A stretch of 64,000 nt of DNA from Paracoccus haematequi (lineage in GTDB: Bacteria > Pseudomonadota > Alphaproteobacteria > Rhodobacterales > Rhodobacteraceae), in contig CAMCVS010000001.1 in NCBI GenBank assembly GCA_945881965.1, positions 167,402 to 231,401 of the forward strand. Direction: 5' to 3'. The notes below the pieces were generated by a model. That model was given only the letters and a program-made list of their open reading frames with translations, was not told the DNA's origin and searched no databases. Position numbers and translations under genes: made by a program. Below are positions 33,408-43,200 of this stretch, one piece after another (position 1 is the stretch's first letter; each line of letters starts with the position of its first letter).

Positions 33408-34669
33408 TGTGTCACCACCCGCGCAGAAACACGCACCGCACGCCACAACCGCGCGCGGATGATCCGCCGCGCCGTGCCCGCGATCGACGACAGCTTGTCG
33501 CGCGCGGGCAGCGCCAGCCAGAACCGCAGCAGCGGCTGGCCGCGATCCGCAGGCACCGGCATCCCCATCAGCCGCATCACCAGACGCCGCCCCCAGACCG
33601 CGCCTTGTGTCTGCACCAGACCGGGTTGCGCGCGCGCAATCGCGTCGCGCCCTTCCGGCGTGGCAACCAGCACCCCCGCCGCAATCGCCGCATGGATCAG
33701 CGCGCGCCCACGTTCGGTGCGCGCCACGATCAGCGACCGGCCCGCATCCTCGTGGCCCGCAGGCGGGGTGTGCCAGGGATCACCCACCGAGATATCGGCA
33801 AACGCCCCCGTATGGTCGGTGCAGATGCGGCAGCGCCAGCGGCGGTCCGCCTGCAGGATACGGCCCCAGCCCTCGGCATAGGGGATGCCCTTGGACACCT
33901 GTTCCACGCCCGCCTCATCCAGCCACCGCGCCTGCATCAGCCCCGGCCAGCCCGCGCCGCGATAACGCAGATCGGTCAACCGCGCGCCCTTGGGCACCTC
34001 CAGCCGGTCCAGCAGCTTTTCGGTGGCGTTCAGGTTCGGCGCACCGGCGCAGAAAATCGCAATCGTCAGCGGCAGTTTTGCCGCCAGCGCCGCATCGCCC
34101 GCCGCCGCCTGCGCTACAGAGGCGACATCGCAGGGCTTGCCGATGAAGGCGGTCCGCTCTGACCCGGCAGCAATCGCGCCCAGCGCCTCGGCGGGGCTGG
34201 CTTGGGCATACCGCGATCCGGCACCGCGCAAGAGCGCCGCACGGTCGCGGCTGATCACGGCCTCGTTCAGGCGCGGATCATCAGTGCGCGCCGCGATATG
34301 CGCCACACCGTCCACGACCCCGGATTGCAGCGCAAACAGCGCCAGCGCCGTCACCGCCCCACCGGATGAGCCGCGATGGCGGATCTCGGCGTCTGCGGCA
34401 TGGCCCTGCCACGCGGCCAGCACCGGACCCCAGTCGCGGTCAATGGCATCCGTCTGCGGCAAGCGGGTGAAATCGGCCCCGGTTCCGGCACAGAGGCTGG
34501 CGGCGGCCTTGGCGGCCTCGCGCGCCTTGGCCCCGTCGGCCACCACGGGACGCCGCCCGTTCAACGGGTCATCCACCATCGTGATGAAATCGGGGAACGC
34601 CCCGGCGCAGGCCCCACAGCCGGTGCACAGGTTGCAGGCGACAGCGCGGGTGATCGGATCTTGGGTCAT
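33404..34669 (-). CDS. Coenzyme F420 hydrogenase/dehydrogenase beta-subunit (FrhB) family Fe-S flavoprotein, 421 aa
   Basis: Near the N-terminus CNLCTGCGACAGAFPDF supplies a ferredoxin-like 4Fe-4S site (Cys12, 15, 18, 21); RHRGSSGGAVTALALFALQ, FIGKPCDVASV and CRICTDHTGAFADISVGDPW are FrhB-family motifs with further cysteines. FrhB proteins are flavin/Fe-S oxidoreductases; homologues sit in many exopolysaccharide clusters beside pyruvyl transferases, with unproven roles in sugar modification. F420 itself is not expected here. Overlaps the flippase stop and the acyltransferase start by four bases each. Confidence 0.88.
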   Translation of the reverse strand: MTQDPITRAVACNLCTGCGACAGAFPDFITMVDDPLNGRRPVVADGAKAREAAKAAASLCAGTGADFTRLPQTDAIDRDWGPVLAAWQGHAADAEIRHRGSSGGAVTALALFALQSGVVDGVAHIAARTDDPRLNEAVISRDRAALLRGAGSRYAQASPAEALGAIAAGSERTAFIGKPCDVASVAQAAAGDAALAAKLPLTIAIFCAGAPNLNATEKLLDRLEVPKGARLTDLRYRGAGWPGLMQARWLDEAGVEQVSKGIPYAEGWGRILQADRRWRCRICTDHTGAFADISVGDPWHTPPAGHEDAGRSLIVARTERGRALIHAAIAAGVLVATPEGRDAIARAQPGLVQTQGAVWGRRLVMRLMGMPVPADRGQPLLRFWLALPARDKLSSIAGTARRIIRARLWRAVRVSARVVTQ

Positions 34670-35898
34670 GACAGGCTTTCCTTGACAGATGGCACCACGC
34701 CGTGGCGGGCCAGAAACAGGGCAGAGAGGGTGGCGGCGACTTCGCCGCAGGCGGCAGCAACGGCGAGCGCGACCAACGGCAAACCAGCCAAAGCACAGAA
34801 AAACGCCGGGATCAGGGCCGCGGCCCGCCACAGGTTGGCGCGGGCAGGATCGCCGGTGCGCCCGACGGTGACGGCGCGCTGCGACAAGGGTGTGCGCAGG
34901 ATGCGCGCCCCCGCCGCGATGCCGAACGCCAGCGCCAGCACCGGATCGGGCCGGAACGCCGCGCCATAGACCAGCGCGATCAGCGCCGGGGCGGCTGCGG
35001 CAAACCCCACCGCAAAGGCCAGCCCCAGCAGCAGATGCGCCCGCAGCGCCTGCGTCGTGACCGCGTCCAGCCGCGCCGCAATCAGCGCCAGCCGCATCCG
35101 GGGCGCCAGCAGCGATGCCGCCGCGCGCCCCGCGATCTGCGCAGGCAGCATCGCCAGTTGCAACGCCACGCCGTAAATCGCCACATCGGCCCAGCCGAAC
35201 GCGCCCGCCACGATCAGGCGATCCGCCTGAAACGTCAGGAACATCAGCGCCGCATTGCCGACCAGCGGCAGGCCGAACCCAAAGGCCGCCCACAACACCG
35301 CGCGGTCAAATGTCACCGCATACCGCACGGTCGCTACCAGATGCGACAGCGCCACCTGCGCGCCAGCCTGCACCACCAGCACCGCCAGCATGGCGTGATG
35401 GCTGGGCCAGACCCACAGCACGACGGGCAGCGACGCCAACATCACCAACACCGCCCCGCCCTCGACCATCGCCATGGCGCGATACGAGAACCCGCGCTCA
35501 GCCCGACGATAATCCAGATGTAGCGCCCCACGCAGCAACGGCACCAGCGCCAGCGCGGCATAGGTGGCACCCGTGGCCCCCCCCGGCAGTGCCCAGGCCA
35601 TCGGCACCGCCAGCGCCAGCAGCAACGCCGCCATCACCACGCCGCGCAGCACCGCCGCGCCATGCAATGCGCGCAGGAAACCGGGGGCATCACCATCGGG
35701 CGATTGCGCCAGCAGCCGCTCGACGCCGATGTCGCTGACCATTTCGGCCAGCCGCAGCGTCAGCGCCAGCACGATGGCACGGCCCAACTCGTCCGGCCCG
35801 ATGACCCAGGCCATCGCGGCAGAACGCGCCAGTGCCCCCGCCTCGTTCAAAACTGGCACCGCCCAAGCAACGGCCCGGCCTGATCGTGACGCGCCCAT
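34666..35898 (-). CDS. Wzx-like lipid-linked oligosaccharide flippase, 410 aa
   Basis: About twelve hydrophobic segments spread over the whole protein and motifs of the MATE-like/Wzx polysaccharide transporter superfamily (GFGLPLVGNAALMFLTFQADRLIVAGAFGWADVAIYGVAL). Flips undecaprenyl-linked repeat units across the inner membrane. Start at 35898 (MGASRSGRAVAW) is four bases after the pyruvyl-transferase stop; in-frame upstream Met codons lie inside that gene. Supported by position between pyruvyl transferase and polymerase. Confidence 0.85.
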   Translation of the reverse strand: MGASRSGRAVAWAVPVLNEAGALARSAAMAWVIGPDELGRAIVLALTLRLAEMVSDIGVERLLAQSPDGDAPGFLRALHGAAVLRGVVMAALLLALAVPMAWALPGGATGATYAALALVPLLRGALHLDYRRAERGFSYRAMAMVEGGAVLVMLASLPVVLWVWPSHHAMLAVLVVQAGAQVALSHLVATVRYAVTFDRAVLWAAFGFGLPLVGNAALMFLTFQADRLIVAGAFGWADVAIYGVALQLAMLPAQIAGRAAASLLAPRMRLALIAARLDAVTTQALRAHLLLGLAFAVGFAAAAPALIALVYGAAFRPDPVLALAFGIAAGARILRTPLSQRAVTVGRTGDPARANLWRAAALIPAFFCALAGLPLVALAVAAACGEVAATLSALFLARHGVVPSVKESLS

Positions 35899-35902
35899 CG
35901 GG

Positions 35903-37189
35903 TTACGCCTCGATCTGCGCGACGATGGCATCCATCTGCGCGGACGCCCGCGCATGGATACCCGGCAGCAATACCGCCAATTCCGCGCGCATCGCATCGC
36001 GGTTCACAATCGACGCCGCAACCGCGCGTCCGATCTGCGCCGCATCCATCAGGCGCAGGTCGGCAACATGCGTCCCGATCCCGCATTGCGCGAACACGCC
36101 CGCCGCCTTGTCGGAATAGCCCAGACCCAGCGTCGGTGTGCCTGCGGAAAACGCGCCGATGGTGGCATGCATCCGCGCGCCTGCAAACCAGTCCAGCCGC
36201 GCCAGCACGGATTTCAACTGCATCGCGTTCATCGCACCGGGCAGAACGGCGATACGGTCGGGATAATCCGCCGCCAGCCGCGCCTGCAACGCCAGCGCCG
36301 CCGCCAGATCGCTTTCGCGGTCGCCGACGGCGCGATGCACATGGCTGATCAGCAACAGCCGCATCTGCGGATGGCTGTCCAGCACCGCGCGCGCGGCGGC
36401 ATCAATCTGCGCGTCATGGCCGTCGGCCAGCCCGAACAGGCCCTGCGCCGCCACCGGATCAGACGCCAGCAGCCCCGACACGTTCAGCCCCGCCAGCGGG
36501 AAATCGCGGGCGGGCGACAGCCACGCCAACAGCGCGGGCGACAGCCCGACCGGGTCGGCCTGCGGCAACGCCACCGCCATGTCCAGCCCCAGCCGGTGCC
36601 GCGCCGGATCGAACCGCGACCCCAAAGCCTCTTGCAAAAACGCATAGGACGCCGCGTCGCGCACCCAGACGGCGCGGGCAGCGGCGAGGATCGTGACGGC
36701 CTCGATGCGCGCGGCCTCGCCCCGGAATGGCCCCAGCGTCTGCGGCAAGAGGATCAGCGGCACGCCATTGTCCAGCGCCAGCCGCTTGGACAGCACCATC
36801 GATCGGAACCGGTGCGGGCCATACAGGTCTGTGAAACTGTCGCCGCCCGACACGTCCAGAATGACGCGCGACCGGGCGATGACCTGCGCCGTCGGGCTGA
36901 ACCCGCCGCCGACACGGGCCAAGGCGCGCACCGTGGACAGGCTTTCGCTGCGCCAATAGCGGCGGCTGTGGGTCAGCCCCACCAGATCGACCGTGGCAAA
37001 GCCCCAATCGGCTTGACGCCGGCCCCGGCCATGATCGGCCACCGCCACCCGTCCGGCTTTGCGCGCGGTCAGCCCCGCAACCGCCGACAGGCACAGCGCG
37101 CTCACCCCTTGGTTGCCGGTGTCTGGCGCTGCATTCAACAAGGTTATCATGGCGTGGTCCCGATTTCTGACTATTGACGTCGTGGTCAT
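35903..37189 (-). CDS. Polysaccharide pyruvyl transferase family protein, 428 aa
   Basis: GDTGNQGVSALCLSAVAGL-type start (NAAPDTGNQGVSAL), DVSGGDSFTDLYGP, LPQTLGPFRGEAARI, AVWVRDAASYAFLQEALG and FAGARMHATIGAFSAGTPTLGLGYSDKAAGVF are the CsaB/PssM/WcaK pyruvyl-transferase landmarks. It adds pyruvate ketals to sugars, giving acidic exopolysaccharide. Start 37189 is preceded by GGGGAAA; the downstream ATG at 37150 (MITLLNAAPD) with GGGAC is a serious alternative and would shorten it by 13 residues. First gene of the leftward operon, divergent from the wza-like gene. Confidence 0.87.
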   Translation of the reverse strand: MTTTSIVRNRDHAMITLLNAAPDTGNQGVSALCLSAVAGLTARKAGRVAVADHGRGRRQADWGFATVDLVGLTHSRRYWRSESLSTVRALARVGGGFSPTAQVIARSRVILDVSGGDSFTDLYGPHRFRSMVLSKRLALDNGVPLILLPQTLGPFRGEAARIEAVTILAAARAVWVRDAASYAFLQEALGSRFDPARHRLGLDMAVALPQADPVGLSPALLAWLSPARDFPLAGLNVSGLLASDPVAAQGLFGLADGHDAQIDAAARAVLDSHPQMRLLLISHVHRAVGDRESDLAAALALQARLAADYPDRIAVLPGAMNAMQLKSVLARLDWFAGARMHATIGAFSAGTPTLGLGYSDKAAGVFAQCGIGTHVADLRLMDAAQIGRAVAASIVNRDAMRAELAVLLPGIHARASAQMDAIVAQIEA

Positions 37190-37285
37190 AATCGTTTCCC
37201 CATGCCGCAGTCTCGCACTGCGCGGGATAGCCATGCGGCCTTGCGGGGCCGGGCGTCACCCAACAGGCAAGGCGGATCAGCACGG
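37190..37285. promoter_or_regulatory. Short divergent region between pyruvyl transferase and wza-like genes
   Basis: Fewer than 100 bases separate the two start codons, so both promoters of the exopolysaccharide locus must be here or extend into the coding ends. No clear minus-10/minus-35 pair or operator is visible. The upstream, in-frame ATG at 37202 of the wza-like frame would reduce the region further. Confidence 0.35.
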
Positions 37286-38383
37286 ATGGGCCGGGTTCTA
37301 CCCCTTCGGATAGGCGGCACGCAAAACTGGCCCCGGTTTGCGGCGGTTCTGGCTGTCCTGCTGGGGCTTGCCGCCTGCGACGTGGCCCCGGTGGTGAATC
37401 GTGACAAGCTGCGGGATGACGGCGTGGTGCAACGCCTGATGGTGTCCGCGCCTGCCGTGGCGCAAAAATCCGGGCCGCGTTGCGGGCGCACATCGCTGCC
37501 GCCGGGGCGCAAGGATGGCGGGGCGGCGCGCGGCGTGGCCTATGTGGTCGGCCCCGGCGATAACCTGAAATTCAACATCTTTGGCGCCGAAGGCATGACC
37601 GACCTGACCGCGCGGGTCGATGACGCGGGCTTTGTGCAATTGCCGATCATCGAACTGGTCAAGGTCAGCGGCAAATCCACCCGCGAAATCCAGACCGAAC
37701 TGAAATCCGCCTATACGGCGGAATTTATCGACCCCTGGGTCACGGTCGAACTGATCGAGGCCGAAAGCGCGCCGATCTATTTCTTGGGCGAATTTCGCGC
37801 GCCGGGGGTGCGGTACATGTCGGGGGCGACCAATGTGCTTGAGGCCATCGCCTTGGCGGGCGGGCTGGAAGATGACGCCTTCCTGCCCGGCGCGCGGCTG
37901 TTGCGCGGGGATCATACCTGCACCGTCGATCTGAACGCCCTGCTGCGCAACGGCGATTTCAACCAGAACATCTGGATCAAACCGCATGACGTGATCTTTG
38001 CCCCGCGCAAAGAGGACATGTCGGTGTTCGTCCTTGGCGCGGTCGCCAGCCCGCAATCGGTGCCGTTCGGCACCGATGGCCGCACCCTGTTGCAGGTGCT
38101 GTCGCTGGCGGGCGGGGCGATGCCGGGGCAGTCCTATCTGCGCGAGGTCCGCGTGATCCGCGCCCAATCCCCCACGCGCGGCGAGTTGATCATGGTCGAT
38201 GTCGAGGCGATGCTGGCGGGGCGCGGGTTGGATTTCCCGCTGGAACCCGGCGACGTGGTGTTCGTGCCGCGATCCGCCATCGGGGAATGGAACGCCGCGC
38301 TGGCGCAGGTGCTGCCAAGTTTGCAGGTTTTGGGCGGGATTCTGACGCCGATCACGCTGATCCAGTCGCTGACGGGCGAATAA
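37286..38383 (+). CDS. wza: Wza/OtnA-type polysaccharide export lipoprotein, 365 aa
   Basis: Signal peptide ending in a lipobox (LLGLAAC, Cys about residue 31), then a poly_export domain (VVGPGDNLKFNIFGAEGMTDLTARVDDAG) and two SLBB-type domains (IYFLGEFRAPGVRYMSGATNVLEAIALAGG; FVLGAVASPQSVPFGTDGRTLLQVLSLAGG). Forms the outer-membrane export pore for the polysaccharide. Start at 37286 gives a normal lipoprotein signal; an ATG at 37202 in the same frame adds 28 charged residues. Only rightward gene of the locus. Confidence 0.9.
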   Translation: MGRVLPLRIGGTQNWPRFAAVLAVLLGLAACDVAPVVNRDKLRDDGVVQRLMVSAPAVAQKSGPRCGRTSLPPGRKDGGAARGVAYVVGPGDNLKFNIFGAEGMTDLTARVDDAGFVQLPIIELVKVSGKSTREIQTELKSAYTAEFIDPWVTVELIEAESAPIYFLGEFRAPGVRYMSGATNVLEAIALAGGLEDDAFLPGARLLRGDHTCTVDLNALLRNGDFNQNIWIKPHDVIFAPRKEDMSVFVLGAVASPQSVPFGTDGRTLLQVLSLAGGAMPGQSYLREVRVIRAQSPTRGELIMVDVEAMLAGRGLDFPLEPGDVVFVPRSAIGEWNAALAQVLPSLQVLGGILTPITLIQSLTGE

Positions 38384-38394
38384 ACCATCCGTTC

Positions 38395-38411
38395 GGATAG
38401 TCGGCCTATCC
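38395..38411. repeat. Small inverted repeat between wza-like and FIST genes
   Basis: GGATAG at 38395-38400 and CTATCC at 38406-38411 form a 6-base-pair stem with a 5-base loop, 12 bases after the wza-like stop. No T-tract follows, so it would be a weak terminator at best. The 97-base gap it lies in must also hold the promoter of the sensing operon. Confidence 0.35.
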
Positions 38412-38480
38412 TGTCGTGACGGCGACAGAATCAGGGCTAACGGCTATGCCCGCTGTGGGTATGGGTGGGGTGCGATAAAG

Positions 38481-39674
38481 GTGCGGATCAGGACGGCTAT
38501 TTCGATCAAAAACGACGCCCATACCGCCCTTGCGGACCTTGTCGCCGGGGTGGCGGTGCCGGATGGGGCGCGGCCCGATTTCGTGGCGCTGCATTTCGCC
38601 GCCCCCTTGGCCGGTGGCATGGCGCAGGCGGTGGCGCAACTGCCGACGCGCGCACTGCATGGCGGGACATCCTGTCTGGGCGTGATGTCGGATCAGGGCG
38701 CGGCGATTGCGGGCGGCAGCGGCAGCGGCGCATTTGCGATCTATGACCCCGATGGCAGCTATGGCACGGGTGCGGCCCCCTTGGCCGATGATCCGCAGGC
38801 CGCCGCCGAACAGGCGACGCTTGCCGCCTTGCAGGCTGCCGGACGGCAGGGCGAAAGCCCCGCCCTGATCTGGTTGACCGCCGCGCCGGGCTGCGAAGAG
38901 GCGGTGCTGGCAGGCATCCAGAACGTCGTTGGGCGCGGCACCCCGGTGCTGGGCGGATCATCGGCGGACAATGCGGTTGCCGGGCTGTGGCGGCAAATGT
39001 GCAACGGCGATCTGCTGACGGATTCGGTGGTGGTGTCGGTGCTGTTCCCGTCGGGCCCCGTCAGCACGGCGTTTCAGGGCGGCTATGCGCCTACCGGCGA
39101 CAGTGGCGTGATCACCGCCGCCGCAGGACGTCGGTTGCTGCGCATCGACGACCGCCCCGCCGCCGAGGTCTATGCCGAATGGACGCAGGGCGCGGTGCCA
39201 GCGGCGACAGAGGGCCCGCGCGCGATCCTGTCGGACAGCACGCTCTATCCCTTGGGCGTGGTCACCGATCATATCGCGGGCGTTCCGTTTCACATGCTGG
39301 CCCATCCCGCCACCAGCCACCCCGATGGCAGTATCGACCTGTTCGCCGATCTGACCCAGGGCGACCGCATCTGGCAGATGAAGGGCACCCCCGACAGCCT
39401 GGTGGACCGCGCCGGACAGGTCGCGCGCACCGCTTTGGGCGCGGCCCCGACCCCTGCGGGCGCGCTGGTGGTCTATTGCGGCGGCTGTCTGCTGGCACAG
39501 CCCGACCGGCTGCCCGATGTGGTGGCCCAAGTCACATCCGCATTGCAGGGCGCGCCATTTCTGGGGGTGTTCACCTTTGGCGAACAGGGTATCCTGCCAC
39601 CAGACCGGTCACGTCACGGCAACCTGATGTTTTCCTGCACCGTGTTCGGCCATCCTGAAAGGAGCCTACCATGA
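38481..39674 (+). CDS. FIST-domain (NosP-like) sensory protein, 397 aa (GTG start)
   Basis: FIST N and FIST C domains: LHGGTSCLGVMSD, GSSADNAVAGLWRQ, SVLFPSGPVSTAFQGGYAPTG, then AEVYAEWTQG, YPLGVVTDHIAGVPFHMLAHP and GVFTFGEQG toward the end. FIST proteins of this size include NosP, haem-binding NO sensors that act on histidine kinases. The start is GTG at 38481 (MRIRTAISIKND). The stop overlaps the H-NOX ATG, and kinase and regulator follow, so a sensory role in a shared pathway is likely. Haem binding is inferred from the family. Confidence 0.88.
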   Translation: MRIRTAISIKNDAHTALADLVAGVAVPDGARPDFVALHFAAPLAGGMAQAVAQLPTRALHGGTSCLGVMSDQGAAIAGGSGSGAFAIYDPDGSYGTGAAPLADDPQAAAEQATLAALQAAGRQGESPALIWLTAAPGCEEAVLAGIQNVVGRGTPVLGGSSADNAVAGLWRQMCNGDLLTDSVVVSVLFPSGPVSTAFQGGYAPTGDSGVITAAAGRRLLRIDDRPAAEVYAEWTQGAVPAATEGPRAILSDSTLYPLGVVTDHIAGVPFHMLAHPATSHPDGSIDLFADLTQGDRIWQMKGTPDSLVDRAGQVARTALGAAPTPAGALVVYCGGCLLAQPDRLPDVVAQVTSALQGAPFLGVFTFGEQGILPPDRSRHGNLMFSCTVFGHPERSLP

Positions 39675-40222
39675 AAGGCATCGTGTTCGTCGAACTGCTG
39701 AAAATGGCCGAAGACCTGCTGGGCGAGGACCGCGTCGATGCGGTGATCGACGCCGCCGACCTGCCGTCGCGGGGGGCCTATACCTCAGTCGGCAACTATC
39801 CCTGCGCGGAACTGACCACGCTGGTGCAGGGCTTCAGCGCCACCTCGGGCGTCGATGCCGATGAATTGCAGCGTGTGTTCGGCCATTGGATGATGAAGGT
39901 GTTCGCCACGCATTACCCGGATTTCTTCCGCACCAACCCCGACGCGCTCAGCATGCTGGAATCCATCGAATCGGAAATCCATGTCGAGGTGATCAAGTTG
40001 TATCCCGAATCGGAATTGCCGCGTTTCGATGTGCGGCGCACCGCGCCCGACCGGCTTGAAATGGACTATTCCTCGCCGCGCCCGCTGGCCCCGTTCTGTC
40101 ACGGGCTGATCGAGGGCTGTCTGGCGCATTACGACACCACGGCGCAGATCACCGCTGCCGACCGGTCCGATGCCGATCTGACCCGGCGCGATTTCGTCAT
40201 TCAGGTTGCTGACCCCGCATGA
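39671..40222 (+). CDS. hnoX: H-NOX haem nitric oxide/oxygen-binding protein, 183 aa
   Basis: MKGIVFVELLKMAEDLLGE is the H-NOX start. The proximal haem ligand is His104 in IHVEVIKLYP and the propionate-binding YxSxR motif is Tyr133-Ser135-Arg137 in YSSPRPL. The distal pocket has no Tyr of the O2-binding type that I can place, favouring NO binding. Stand-alone H-NOX proteins regulate a partner kinase or cyclase encoded next to them; here the hybrid kinase overlaps by four bases. AAAGGAGC lies five bases before the start. Full length. Confidence 0.95.
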   Translation: MKGIVFVELLKMAEDLLGEDRVDAVIDAADLPSRGAYTSVGNYPCAELTTLVQGFSATSGVDADELQRVFGHWMMKVFATHYPDFFRTNPDALSMLESIESEIHVEVIKLYPESELPRFDVRRTAPDRLEMDYSSPRPLAPFCHGLIEGCLAHYDTTAQITAADRSDADLTRRDFVIQVADPA

Positions 40223-43200
40223 CCGCAGCGCCGCCAGACCCCGATGGCCGGGTCTCGCGGGCGCGTTATGACCGCGAACGGGCGGCGCGCGAACAGGCCG
40301 AAGCCCTTCTCGAAGAAAAAAGCCGCGCCCTGTTCGAGGCCAACCGCGCCTTGGTGGCCGAAGCCGAATCGCTGCGCAACGCGCTGGTCGAAGTCGAGAC
40401 GCTGCGCGCCCGTAAACAGGTGGCGCTGCGGGCGCAAACCGTGCTGTTTGCGGTGCTGGATGCCATTTCCACCGCCAAGACCCCCGGCGCGGGGCTGCGC
40501 GCGCTGCTGGATGCGGTACAGCGGAACATGGCCTGCGATGCCGTCGCGGTGATCGAAAACGCGGGCACCGATGCGCTGCCCGGTCAGGTGATCGTGCTGG
40601 CGGCGCGGCCCGGTGATCTGGTAGGGCTGACGCTGGCCGCCACCCCCGGCCTGTTGGACCGCGCGCGCCGCCTGCCCGATCTGACGCGGGCAGGATGGGG
40701 CGACTTGCCCGAGACGGCGCGCGATTTCCGCAGCCTGATGCTGTCGCCGCTGCGGATCGCGGGCGAAAGGCCGCTCGCGCTGTTGTGCCTGTCGCGCGGC
40801 GCGGGCAGCTTTGCCGCCGATGATCTGGCGCTGTTGGAACGCGTGGCGCAGGTGGCGTCTGAGCCGCTGGGCACGTTGCGGCTGTCGCAACGCAACGCCG
40901 CACTGGCCGCGCTGATCGAAGGCACGCCCCTGCCGCAGGACGGCGCACCATCGGGCATCGACGTGCCGTTCCAATCGGTCAACCGCGCCTTTGAACGGCT
41001 GACCAAGGCGCAGGCGCTGACCGTCGATATCCTGAACGACCTGTTGACCGCGCCGTCGTCGGATGTGGACCGCGCCATCACCCGTGCGCTGGCGCGGCTG
41101 GGGCAGGACAGCGGCGCGGAACGCACCTTCCTGCTGGCCCCAGATTGCCTGACCCTCAGCCATGACTGGATGCAAGGTGCCGCCCCCTGCCCGCTGCCGG
41201 ACCTGACCGGGTTCCTGCCACGCCTGCAGGCGGGCGTCGAAGTGGTGATCGACGCCGCCGCCCCGGAGACCGCGCCGCGCACGCTGTTGGTGCCCGCGCT
41301 GACGGGGGGGCAATTGGTGGCGGTGCTGGGACACGCGCTGCGCGATACAAGGCAGAATTTCCTGCCTGGCGAGGTGCATCTGCTGCGCTCGGTGGCGCAT
41401 GCCATCCACGCCGTGTTGCGCCGCACCGCCGCCGAGGCCGAAAGCCGCGCCGCCACCGAAGCCTTGGCAACAGAACGCAACCGGCTGGCGCTGACGCTGT
41501 CGGCGCTGCCCGATCTGGTGCTGGAACTGGACCCGGCGGGGCGGTTCACCGATTACCATACTGGCGGCGTCACCATTCCGACGGACATGGTGGACCGGTT
41601 CAACGGGTTCCTGCTGGAACAGGCGCTGCCTCCCGATCTGGCCCGCGTCGGGCGCAGCATCCTGACCGACCTTGCCGCCACCGGACAGGCCGACCCGCAG
41701 GTGGTGCGGTTCGATTTTGGCGCAGGCCCGCGCTGGTTGCAGGTCAACGCGGTGCTGCGCGGGCGCGATGCGCAGGATGAACCGGCCGGGTTCCTGATGG
41801 TGCTGCGCGACATCACCCGCGAACGCGATCAGGCCGCCGAAATCGCGCGGCTGTCCGAAGTGGCGCGTCGCACCACCAACCTTGTCGTGGTGACGGATGC
41901 CGACCGCCGTATCACCTGGGTCAACGCCGCGTTCGAAACCTCGACCGGCTGGACCCTGGCCGAGGTCAAGGGCCGCAACCCCGGCCATTTCCTGCAATCG
42001 GCGCGCACCGATCCCGTCACGCGGGCCACCCTGCGCGACGCGCTGAACGCGGGCCGCGCCGTGCAGGTCGAACTGTTGAACTGCAATCGCTGGGGCGTGG
42101 AATACTGGTTGCAGATCGACATTCAGCCTCTGCAAGACGAGGCAGGCACCCTGACCGGGTTCATGGCGGTGCAGACCGACATCACCGTCAGCAAGGCGCA
42201 GGAACTGGCGCTGGAATATGCCGCCGCCGAGGCGGAACGCGCCCGCGTGCGCCTGACGGCGGCGGTGGATGCGTTGCAGGACGGCTTTGCCCTGTTTGAT
42301 GCCGAGGACCGGCTGGTGCTGTGCAACGAACAGTATCGCCAGATCTATCCGCTGTCCGCACCCGCGATGCAGCCCGGCACACGGTTCGAGGATATCCTGC
42401 GCCATGGTCTGGCGCATGGGGAATACCGCGCCGCGATTGGCCGCGAAGAAGAATGGCTGACTGAGCGGCTGGCCGCCCACCGCGCCCCCGAGAACCAGAT
42501 GGAACAGCAGTTGCACGATGGCCGCTGGCTGCGCGTCTATGAACGCGCCACGCCGGACGGGGGCCGGGTGGGCCTGCGCGTCGATATCACCGCGCTGAAA
42601 GAGGCCGAGGCGCGCTCACTGGCCGACCGCGCGGCGGCGATGGATGCGTCGCTGGATGCGATTGCGATCACCGGGCCGGATTGCGCGATCCTTTATGCCA
42701 ATGCCGCCTATGCTGCGCTGACCCACGCGCCGGGTGGCGCGACCGGAACGCTCACGGGCCAGAACTGGCAGCACCTGTTCGGGGCCGATGTTGTGCGCGG
42801 CCTGCGCGCCGATGTTCTGCCCCGGCTGGCGCGCGATGGCACCTGGCAGGGCGATATCACCGGCACCTTGGCGGATGGCGCGCCCGTTGATCTGGATATC
42901 TCGCTGACGCGGCGGCCGGATGGGGCGGTGCTGTGGATCATGCGCGATCTGACCGAACGCCACCGCGCCGAAAACGAACGCAACCGCCTGCGCGAGGATT
43001 TGCAACTGGCGCAGCGCCGCGAGGTCATCGGGCAGTTGTCCGCCGGATTGGCGCATGATTTCAACAATCTGATCGCTGCGATCTCTGGGTCCGCCGGGTT
43101 GATTGCCACCGAAACCGGCCCGCAGGCCACCGACCGCATCCTTGGCCACGCCGCCCGCATCCAACGCGCCGCCGATCAGGCCGAGGCGCTGGTGCGCCGC

